Shown piece after piece: positions 58,745-64,000 of a DNA stretch of 64,000 nucleotides. Under the pieces are notes generated by a model. It did not search any database, was not told the origin of the DNA, and saw nothing but the letters and a program-made list of their open reading frames with translations. Source of the DNA: a bacterium (GTDB taxonomy: Bacteria; Acidobacteriota; Thermoanaerobaculia; Multivoradales; J023); NCBI GenBank assembly GCA_024226315.1, contig JAAELT010000631.1, forward strand, positions 39,512 through 103,511, in the 5' to 3' direction. Positions within the stretch are counted from its first letter, which is position 1. Every line of letters begins with the position of its first letter. The position numbers and the translations under genes are program-made.

Positions 58745-58761
58745 GTGCACCTATGGTGCAC
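58745..58761. promoter_or_regulatory. Operator-like inverted repeat GTGCACC-TAT-GGTGCAC
   Basis: Perfect 7-bp arms with a 3-nt centre, 20 nt upstream of the first zinc-ribbon gene and 47 nt upstream of the divergent RHH gene. A plausible site for the RHH dimer. Confidence 0.65.
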
Positions 58762-58780
58762 CTCGGTATAGACTCAGGCC

Positions 58781-58999
58781 GTGGCCTACTACCTCATGCT
58801 CTCGGGTGCGCTCACCGAGTGCGCCGGATGCTCTGAGCGGATGCCCGCCGGTCTGATCGCCGTCACCGATGAGATCGAACGTCCGGAGGGTGGCATGTCC
58901 CCGGTCTGCGACCGCTGCCTCGTCTCGACGGAGCCCCGTCTGGCGGCCGCGCTCTGGGGCGGCCGGGCCGTCTCGATCTGTACGGCGCTCACTGAGTAG
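58781..58999 (+). CDS. Small zinc-ribbon-like protein 1
   Basis: 72 aa, GTG start. CAGC (about 14-17) and CDRC (about 42-45) could bind one zinc. The layout YLMLSGALTECAGCSERMPA, LIAVTDEIERPEGG, PVCDRCLVSTEPRLA is repeated in the next gene, so the pair is a tandem duplication. No further domain. Unknown function; protein-protein or RNA contact is possible. Confidence 0.65.
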   Translation: MAYYLMLSGALTECAGCSERMPAGLIAVTDEIERPEGGMSPVCDRCLVSTEPRLAAALWGGRAVSICTALTE

Positions 59000-59001
59000 C
59001 C

Positions 59002-59253
59002 GTGGCGTGTTACCTCAAGATCGCCTACGAAGAGACGACCTGCGAGGGCTGCGGACACAAGACGCCGCCCTGCATGATCGGCGTGACGGACAGCTTCCGC
59101 GCCGGGGATCTGGTGCCGATCTGTGACCGCTGTCTGCGAGGGCTCGACCCTCACCTGGCCAACATCCAGCGGGGCGTTTGGATCTTCGGCGGCATCCTGT
59201 GGCGCAGCTTCGGGCACCGCTACCGGCCAGGGAAGCCGGATATGCTGGGGTAG
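59002..59253 (+). CDS. Small zinc-ribbon-like protein 2
   Basis: 83 aa, GTG start 2 nt after the previous stop. CEGC and CDRC pairs are placed as in protein 1, with CYLKIAYEETTCEGCGHKTP and DLVPICDRCLRGLDPHLA. A further Cys (PPCMIGV) and a C-terminal Trp/Gly-rich extension (GVWIFGGILWRSFGHRY) are extra. It ends 30 nt from the right inverted repeat of the transposon. Confidence 0.65.
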   Translation: MACYLKIAYEETTCEGCGHKTPPCMIGVTDSFRAGDLVPICDRCLRGLDPHLANIQRGVWIFGGILWRSFGHRYRPGKPDMLG

Positions 59254-59321
59254 CAATGCCGGTCGACTTCAGCGGGTTGGATCAAACTGACCCACTACCC
59301 GGCGCCGGCGCCCCCGAGAGT

Positions 59322-59438
59322 GGTGTCAGACACCGCTTCTGAGGGTCAGACACCGCCGGGGTCGCTCGGAAGAGGCGCTGATCCGGGCGCAATCCAACCC
59401 GAATACACGCCCGAAGAGCGGTGCCGGACACCGCTCTT
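59322..59438. repeat. Two REP-like palindromic elements
   Basis: GGTGTC-A-GACACC (59322-59334), with a partial GGTCAGACACCGCC nearby at 59344-59357, and a 10-bp stem AAGAGCGGTG/CACCGCTCTT with 5-nt loop (59414-59438). GGTGTCAGACACC-type palindromes are common as REP sequences of RAYT-type elements. They lie directly outside the transposon's right end; no RAYT transposase is in the window. Confidence 0.6.
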
Positions 59439-59523
59439 GAGGGATCCGGTCGGGACCCGTTGCCTTCGAAGTACGGTGCTGCTACCCTCATTCAGGATAC
59501 TTACCTCTGGTAAGGAACGCGTG

Positions 59524-59790
59524 ATGCCGACATCCACTCTCACCAGCAAAGGCCAAATCACCATCCCGAAACAGGTGCGCGACCGTCTCGGCGTCCACCA
59601 GGGGGATCGCATCGAGTTCGTGCTCGAGCCGAGCGGCCCCGTCAGCCTGCGACCGCTCAAGCGTTCGGCGCGCGACCTCGCCGGCTTCCTCCACCGGCCT
59701 GGCGCGGGCACCGTGTCCCAGCCCGAGATGGATGCCGGCGTGCTGGAGCTGATCGCCGAAGACGACGAGCGCATTCGCGAAGGTGGATGA
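59524..59790 (+). CDS. vapB: AbrB/MazE-type antitoxin (VapB)
   Basis: 88 aa. The swapped-hairpin DNA-binding domain is TLTSKGQITIPKQVRDRLGV, then HQGDRIEFVLEPSG (about 4-40). The C-terminus (QPEMDAGVLELIAEDDERIR) would block the PIN toxin. The ATG at 59524 is preceded by TCTGGTAAGGAACGCGTG. It is coupled to the PIN gene by ATGA. Confidence 0.9.
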   Translation: MPTSTLTSKGQITIPKQVRDRLGVHQGDRIEFVLEPSGPVSLRPLKRSARDLAGFLHRPGAGTVSQPEMDAGVLELIAEDDERIREGG

Positions 59791-60209
59791 GGGGGCTCGA
59801 TACCAACGTCCTGGTGCGGTACCTCACTCAGGACGATCCCTCACAGTTCGCCGAGGCGAGTAAGCTCGTCGAAGAGACCGAGAGCGCAGGGGGACGACTC
59901 TACGTCAACAAGGTCGTGCTGTGCGAGCTGACCTGGGTTCTTCGCGGCAGCCGCTACGGATTTGATCGCCCGGTGATCGCGGAGGTCATCGAGCGGTTGC
60001 TCGAGGTCCCGGTGTTCGAGCTCGAGGACCGCGATGAAGTGGCCGGCGCGGTCGCGGAGTATCGGGCCGGCAAGGCGGACTTCGCCGACTACCTCATCGG
60101 CCAGCACAATTTGGCCGCGGGCTGCGAAGATACCGTGACCTTCGATACCCGGACCGGCGATTCCGAGGCCTTCGAGGTACTGGCCGGCGCGACCAGCACC
60201 TGGGCCTGA
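59787..60209 (+). CDS. vapC: PIN-domain ribonuclease toxin (VapC)
   Basis: 140 aa. PIN-domain acidic residues are all visible: Asp in GLDTNVLVRYLTQDDP, Glu in VVLCELTWVLRGSRYG, Asp in KADFADYLIGQHN, and Asp in TVTFDTRTGDSEAF. A Mg-dependent RNase that usually cuts tRNA or rRNA. The 4-nt overlap with vapB fixes the start (ATGAGGGGGCTCGAT). Confidence 0.92.
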   Translation: MRGLDTNVLVRYLTQDDPSQFAEASKLVEETESAGGRLYVNKVVLCELTWVLRGSRYGFDRPVIAEVIERLLEVPVFELEDRDEVAGAVAEYRAGKADFADYLIGQHNLAAGCEDTVTFDTRTGDSEAFEVLAGATSTWA

Positions 60210-60246
60210 TCCGCTACTACGAATGCTTGCGCCGCCTGGTGCCGCT

Positions 60247-60357
60247 TCTGCGGCGGACGATCGAGTACGGGATCTACCTGTTCGCGGCCACCCTGGTGGT
60301 GTCGCGCGTGCGACAGGATTGTGACGGCCCGGCTGCCCGGCGGGTGATCCTGTTCGA
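60247..60357. repeat. Repeat R1, copy 2 (3' flank of the DinB-like gene)
   Basis: The counterpart of 52630-52727 with a 12-nt insertion (TACGGGATCTAC). The DinB-like gene on the minus strand runs into it and takes its last 28 codons and stop from it. Confidence 0.85.
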
Positions 60358-60888
60358 GCGCCAGGACGACCGCTCCGGGAATCGGGCCGCGCGCTGGATG
60401 TCGCGGACGATCTTGCCGTGGTGGTGGTGGTGGATGCCGACGAAGCGCAGCCAGCGCGTGCCGTTGAGGCAGCCGAAGCGGTGATGCCGGGCGAGCGGCT
60501 CGCTGCCGGCGAGTCGGTCCAGATCCAGGTCGGCGAAGCGCTGGCGCGCGCGCTCGACTTTGCCCTCGATCTCGTCGAGCACGACTTCGCGTGGCTCGAC
60601 GAACGAGGGCGCCTTGGCGCGGCCGCGGGGGATGAAGCCCAGGACCAGCAGGATGCGTCCGCCCGGGCTGGGGCCCTGGCCGGCCAGGTCCGTCGATGGC
60701 TCGGCCTGCTCGAGAATCTTCAGGATGCCCGCGTCGACCAGCGCCAGGTGCTCGAGATGCTGGGCCACGGTCCAGTGCGACACCCGTTCGCTGTGTTGCA
60801 CCAGCGCCGCCGGGTCGCGGGCCAGCTCCAGCAGGGCGTCGAGCTGATCGACCACGCGGCGGTGGTGGCGGCGGATCCTCGCGCTCAT
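60274..60888 (-). CDS. DinB/DUF1569-like protein
   Basis: 204 aa. The ATG at 60888 has AAGGAGCTGGGGGTCGA in front. The four-helix DinB-type fold is suggested by HWTVAQHLEHLALVDAGILK and FVGIHHHHHGKIVRDIQRAA; the His in AQHLEH and those in IHHHHHGK are the likely metal ligands. Family members are metal-dependent transferases or stress proteins with unknown substrates. The last 28 residues (SNRITRRAAGPSQSCRTRDT) come from repeat R1 and are not part of the domain. The gene lies where the VOC gene lies relative to R1 and R2. Confidence 0.75.
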   Translation of the reverse strand: MSARIRRHHRRVVDQLDALLELARDPAALVQHSERVSHWTVAQHLEHLALVDAGILKILEQAEPSTDLAGQGPSPGGRILLVLGFIPRGRAKAPSFVEPREVVLDEIEGKVERARQRFADLDLDRLAGSEPLARHHRFGCLNGTRWLRFVGIHHHHHGKIVRDIQRAARFPERSSWRSNRITRRAAGPSQSCRTRDTTRVAANR

Positions 60889-60904
60889 TCGACCCCCAGC
60901 TCCT

Positions 60905-60961
60905 TCAGCATCGACCACTCGCGCGCCAGACGAACCGGCCGAGAGGGAAGTCTTCGGACAT
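60905..60961 (-). pseudogene. Truncated 5' end of a VOC gene (MSEDFPLGRFVW...)
   Basis: Encodes MSEDFPLGRFVWRASGRC then a stop. The first 12 residues are identical to the VOC protein starting at 53560. The remaining VOC gene is absent and the DinB-like gene begins 17 nt downstream, so this is the relic left where one gene was replaced by another. Confidence 0.85.
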
Positions 60962-61043
60962 GGGGGTCTCCTGATGTTAGTGGAGTTGGCGATAGCCGGG
61001 ATCGTGTACTGAATTATACGGCCCTACGCGGAAAGAGGTTGGC
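60924..61043. repeat. Repeat R2, copy 2 (VOC start and promoter region)
   Basis: The counterpart of 53524-53643. In this copy it should drive the DinB-like gene. Downstream, 61044-61254 holds nothing recognisable except the promoter region of the plus-strand nuclease gene. Confidence 0.85.
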
Positions 61044-61254
61044 GAGGGCAGAGTTGCTCGGCGGTGACCGCGCGCCGACACATCGCCTGCCCAGGCACAT
61101 TGACCAAGAAGCCGCGCGAGATCGGAGCGCCGTTTCACGTCTCTTGGTTGTGAGTGACCTGCGGAAAGGAATGGAGAGGTCCACCTGGCGCCTCTATCCC
61201 TTCCCGCCAACGAGAACGCCGTCATTCGGCGGCGCTCTGACCTGGAGGACGTGA

Positions 61255-62289
61255 ATGGCCACTCAGCACGACCAGATGATGAAGGAGCTCATCGCCACCT
61301 TCCCCGACCAGTTCCTCCGCCTGGCGGCGCCCGACGTCGCCGAGCGGGTCCGGCTGGGCGAGGTGGCGTTCGAGCCGGAGGAGCACTATCCCGGCGGCCC
61401 CACCGGCCGCGAGCGGCGATCCGACCTCGTCGCCCGTGCCCGATCTCGGGAAACCGCCGACCGCGAGGACGAGGAAACCGAGGAGGTCCTGCTCCATGCC
61501 GAGATCGAGCTGAGGTTCGGCAACGAAATGAAGAAGAGGCTCCTCCGGTACCACCGGGGGCTCAGCCTCAAGTACGAGCTCCCGGTCCATACCATGGTGC
61601 TCTACCTGCGAGGCGGCCCGGACGGCCCGCGAGAGCAGGTCTACGAGGAGCAGTCCCTTGGCCGGGTCGTGAGCACGCTCAGCTACCATAGTCTCAGGCT
61701 GTCCAGGTTGCCGGCCATCGAGTTCCTGGCGCGACCCGAGCCGCTGGCCTGGGCGTTCGCCGCGCTCATGCGGCGCGAGAAGGGTCAGAGCCGCCCCAGT
61801 TTGGGCATGGTGTGCGTCCACCGGATCATCACGGCGACGGGGTTGAGCCATCGGGCGCGCAGGCTGCTCTGCCAGTGTGTGATGGCCTACGCCCCGCGTA
61901 ACCAGAACGAGGCCCGAGAATTGGATAAGATCTTGAACCAGGCTGAAGACGAGGAGATTCGAACGATGACGACGAGCGTTTTGGAGATGTGGCAGATGAG
62001 AGGCCTCGAGGAAGGCCGCCGGAAAGGCCTGCAGGAAGGTCGGCAGGAAGGTCGGCAGGAAGGTCGGCAGGAAGGTCGGCAGGAAGGTCGGCAGGAAGGT
62101 CGGCGGGAAGGCCGGCGGGAGGGCGAGGCCGCCATCTTGCTTCGCATGCTGGCCCGCCGCTTCGGCGAGCTGAGCCCGATCGTCGAAGAGCGCATCCGCA
62201 CCGCCGACGTCGACCAGCTTCTCGAGTGGGGCGATCGGTTCGTGACCGCAGGCACCCTGGACGAGATCTTCGACGGCAAGCCCGACTGA
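61255..62289 (+). CDS. Rpn-family recombination-promoting nuclease/putative transposase with QEGR repeats
   Basis: 344 aa. MATQHDQMMKELIATFPDQF, the GGPTGRERRSDLVAR Asp, and VLLHAEIELRFGNEMKKRLL give the PD-(D/E)xK nuclease core (D...ExE with the following basic residue) of the Rpn/DUF4351 group. The C-terminal third contains a charged repeat: six copies of QEGR and two of REGR (about residues 260-291), then MLARRFGELSPIVEERIRTA, the DUF4351-like end. GACCTGGAGGACGTGA precedes the ATG. Such genes are often multicopy and promote RecA-independent DNA exchange. Confidence 0.85.
   Translation: MATQHDQMMKELIATFPDQFLRLAAPDVAERVRLGEVAFEPEEHYPGGPTGRERRSDLVARARSRETADREDEETEEVLLHAEIELRFGNEMKKRLLRYHRGLSLKYELPVHTMVLYLRGGPDGPREQVYEEQSLGRVVSTLSYHSLRLSRLPAIEFLARPEPLAWAFAALMRREKGQSRPSLGMVCVHRIITATGLSHRARRLLCQCVMAYAPRNQNEARELDKILNQAEDEEIRTMTTSVLEMWQMRGLEEGRRKGLQEGRQEGRQEGRQEGRQEGRQEGRREGRREGEAAILLRMLARRFGELSPIVEERIRTADVDQLLEWGDRFVTAGTLDEIFDGKPD
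62032..62121 (+). repeat. In-frame 12-bp microrepeat (CAGGAAGGTCGG)
   Basis: Six nearly perfect tandem copies plus two variant copies inside the Rpn-type gene, each adding the residues QEGR or REGR. The DNA is more uniform than codon choice requires, suggesting recent slippage. Multiples of 12 keep the frame. Confidence 0.9.
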
Positions 62290-62309
62290 TCGCCGCCTCC
62301 CGGGCGAGG

Positions 62310-62375
62310 CGCGAGCAGCGCCTGGAGCTGCCGCTCGCGGGCCTTGTAGACGACGCCCATGCCGCCGGCGCGCCA
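62310..62375 (-). pseudogene. Remnant of a serine/threonine protein kinase N-lobe
   Basis: The minus strand reads GGMGVVYKARERQLQALL, the glycine-rich loop and VAIK-like start of a bacterial Ser/Thr kinase (GGMGVVYKARD...). Only about 20 residues remain, between the Rpn gene and the membrane protein gene. Confidence 0.6.
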
Positions 62376-62391
62376 CCACCCAGCTCCCGCG

Positions 62392-62751
62392 TCAGAACGG
62401 TTTGTAGAGAGCCAGGTAGGCGGCGAAGCCGCCGAGCAGCGGGATCGTGAACCAGAAGACCGTGGCGTGCTGGGGCATGCGGCGGATCAGGGTGATGAGC
62501 CCTCCGATCAGCAGCCAGATCACGATCTTGGCCCAGATCCAGCCGGGAAAGCCGTAGCCGAGCTTGGCGATCAGACCGAAGCCGCTGACGAGGATCACCA
62601 GCAGCGCGACGCCGTGGGTGATGACGGCCAGCCGGTCACCGGGGCCATTCTCGCGCTGGCCGGACATCGCCCGCAGGGTCACGCCGCCGAGGGAGATGAA
62701 GGCCAGCAGGATGCCGAAGATGTGGAGGACCTCGTACAGCAAAGGGCTCAT
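62392..62751 (-). CDS. Small integral membrane protein
   Basis: 119 aa with four hydrophobic helices: VLHIFGILLAFISLGGVTL, LAVITHGVALLVILVSGFGL, WIWAKIVIWLLIGGLITLI and VFWFTIPLLGGFAAYLALY. His residues near the first and second helices (VLHIFG, VITHGV) and the general form resemble the small SirB/CopD-like quinol or haem-binding membrane proteins, but this is tentative. The start is preceded by AAAGGTCTTCCCCG. Confidence 0.75.
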   Translation of the reverse strand: MSPLLYEVLHIFGILLAFISLGGVTLRAMSGQRENGPGDRLAVITHGVALLVILVSGFGLIAKLGYGFPGWIWAKIVIWLLIGGLITLIRRMPQHATVFWFTIPLLGGFAAYLALYKPF

Positions 62752-62967
62752 CGGGGAAGACCTTTCGTCAGGGTGATCGTAAGGTTGGGATGGTACAACA
62801 GACCGGTGACCGGCGGAGCCGGCAACGCCCGTTCTAGCAGGCCCGAGCAGGTTTTTCTCGAGTCTCCTAGGCGGTCGGCCTCGCTGTTGCGTAAACTCCA
62901 CTGCCGGTGCTCTGCGCCGGTGCCGAATCGAGCAACCGCTGAAGATACCCAGCACCTGGAGCACCCC

Positions 62968-64000
62968 ATGCACGCTGTCGAGCTCGTCGAGAACGAGATG
63001 CCCGAAAAAGAGACAACCGAGCTGCGCCCCTTCGAGGACATCAAGCCGCCGGAGATCTTCGAAGAGCTCCACCACGGCGTGCTGGGCCAGGATCAGGCGC
63101 TGCGTTTCGTCTCGGTGGCGATCTTCAAGCACGCCACCGGCAAGATGCCCGGCAACCTGCTGATGATCGGTAACTCGGGTACCGGTAAGACCACGATCAT
63201 GAACAACATCCAGCGCCTCTACAACGAGGTGCCGGAGTACGAGCCGCTGCGCGCGGTCACCATCATCAACGCCAACCTGCTGGTCGACGTCGACCGCATG
63301 GAGTTCCGGCCCATCCGGCTGCTCAAAGCCGTGGAGCAGCGGGCGAGGGCGATCGCTGGCCACAAGCCGTCGCCGGGAGCGCTCAAGCGGGCGATCGAGC
63401 GCGCCACCATCTGCGTCGACGAGATCGACAAGATGGCGGCGGTGGTGGCGGGCAAGCCCAACGCCATCGGCGTGGTGCTGCAGCAGGGGCTGCTGACCCT
63501 GATGGAGGGGGAGCGGGTGCCCTATCCGGTGCACGCCTGGGTCGACGGCGAGGAGCGTGAGGTCGTCCTCGACATCGACACCGGCCACATGATGTTCATC
63601 TGCGGCGGAGCTTTTGAAGGACTCTACGATCAGGTCTACTTCCGGGTGCTCAAGCCCGGCAGCGGCGAGAAGCTGCGCACCACCACCATCCGCACCGCCG
63701 AGGGCAGGGTGCGCATGGAGACCTCGTTTTCGCTCGCCGACTACCTGAAGCCGAAAGACCTGTTCGACTTCGGCATGGTGCCGCAGTTCATGGCCCGGTT
63801 CGAGAACACGGTGCTGCTGCGCGACCTGTCGGTCGACGTCTTGAAGGAGATCCTGCTCAAGTCCTACGAGTCTCCGTTCGTCCGCACCCGCCGCTACTTC
63901 GAGGTCATGGACATCGAGCTCGAGATCGAGGACCTGGCGGCGGCGCTGCTCGCCGAAAAGGCGGCCAAGGACAGCCGCACCGGCGCGCGCGCCCTGCGGC
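62968..64000 (+). CDS. ClpX-like AAA+ ATPase lacking the zinc finger (partial)
   Basis: At least 344 aa; the frame is open at the window edge. VLGQDQALRFVSVAIFKHAT begins a ClpX-type AAA+ module; Walker A is GNSGTGKTT, Walker B CVDEIDKMAAVV, then IGVVLQQGLLTLMEGERVPY and MMFICGGAFEGLYDQVY, both strongly ClpX-like (FICGGAFxGL). The first 30 residues are MHAVELVENEMPEKETTELR and contain no cysteine cluster, so the ZBD that recruits SspB-type adaptors is missing. Whether the C-terminus has the IGF loop for ClpP binding cannot be seen. Confidence 0.88.
   Translation, partial: MHAVELVENEMPEKETTELRPFEDIKPPEIFEELHHGVLGQDQALRFVSVAIFKHATGKMPGNLLMIGNSGTGKTTIMNNIQRLYNEVPEYEPLRAVTIINANLLVDVDRMEFRPIRLLKAVEQRARAIAGHKPSPGALKRAIERATICVDEIDKMAAVVAGKPNAIGVVLQQGLLTLMEGERVPYPVHAWVDGEEREVVLDIDTGHMMFICGGAFEGLYDQVYFRVLKPGSGEKLRTTTIRTAEGRVRMETSFSLADYLKPKDLFDFGMVPQFMARFENTVLLRDLSVDVLKEILLKSYESPFVRTRRYFEVMDIELEIEDLAAALLAEKAAKDSRTGARALR

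Larger units (their letters stand above)
55582..59308. mobile_element. 3.7-kb transposon with 25-bp perfect terminal inverted repeats and passenger genes
   Basis: The left end (55582-55606) and the right end (59284-59308) are perfect 25-bp inverted repeats containing GGGTAGTGGGTCAGTTT. The IS1-like transposase lies just inside the left end, reading outward. Inside are a toxin-antitoxin module, a hypothetical protein, a KGG-type protein, a small RHH protein, two zinc-ribbon proteins and an unusual tRNA. Simple IS elements are about 1-1.5 kb, so this is a passenger-carrying derivative. The outermost CCGGCGCCGG is itself palindromic, so the exact ends and target duplication cannot be fixed by eye. 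Confidence 0.75.

Noticed and set aside
61222..62379. Minus-strand frame with repeated FLPT residues
   Set aside because: It is the antisense reading of the QEGR microrepeat; the plus strand encodes a recognisable nuclease.

Overview
The window is GC-rich (roughly two thirds G+C) and coding-dense. Its gene content suggests an uncultured Acidobacteriota, most likely Thermoanaerobaculia-like: two VWFA-related proteins of the acidobacterial type, BlaI/BlaR1-type control, a CRTAC1 (FG-GAP/UnbV) protein, sulfatase-TPR and TPR lipoproteins, a TonB receptor, and a tRNA-queuosine mannosyltransferase. The phylum is an inference from families, not from a marker gene.

Layout. 0-13.7 kb is largely housekeeping: uvrB; a topoisomerase III-RecQ fusion in one polypeptide; a BlaI repressor translationally coupled to an M56 peptidase-VWFA fusion behind a promoter that overlaps its operators; an AAA ATPase/DUF4276 pair that looks like a two-gene nuclease or defence module; an NhaC-type antiporter; a TIGR04076 protein coupled to an aldo/keto reductase. 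13.7-19.7 kb is an accessory island: a BrnT/CopG-type toxin-antitoxin pair, an ImmA/IrrE protease-TIR fusion, an uncharacterised regulator-like protein, and two members (A and B) of an unrecognised helical family with tandem repeats and a long leader full of palindromes. 19.7-43.3 kb is cell-envelope and signalling: secreted proteins and lipoproteins, an MMPL transporter, a GAF-SpoIIE phosphatase, a TonB receptor, a VWFA protein, a tandem array of three identical 16-residue peptides, a queuosine mannosyltransferase, sulfatase-TPR, an IPTL-CTERM-like protein, CRTAC1, DUF3179 and a triple-FKBP protein.

43.3-55.5 kb starts with a 42-bp repeat array and the third paralogue (C) of the unrecognised family. 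A broken antitoxin/nucleotidyltransferase locus follows, then a secreted gene flanked by copies of the 3' end of the neighbouring diguanylate cyclase gene. Next come a sensor kinase-GGDEF operon, pheA, a DegV fusion, a VOC protein and two envelope proteins.

55.58-59.31 kb is a 3.7-kb transposon bounded by 25-bp perfect inverted repeats. It encodes an IS1-like transposase and carries passengers: a HigB/XRE-type toxin-antitoxin module, small DNA-binding and zinc-ribbon proteins, and a tRNA gene that folds with a 9-bp acceptor stem and 3-bp T stem (allo-tRNA architecture, anticodon UAG). 59.3-64 kb holds REP-like hairpins, VapBC, a DinB-like gene sitting between the same two flanking sequences that surround the VOC gene 7 kb away, an Rpn-type nuclease with a 12-bp microrepeat, a kinase remnant, a small membrane protein, and a ClpX-like ATPase cut by the window edge.

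The most unusual items are the allo-tRNA on a transposon, the three-copy micro-peptide array, the ImmA/IrrE-TIR fusion, the repeat-flanked paralogous family, and the TopoIII-RecQ fusion. No database search was possible, so all family names rest on recognisable motifs.
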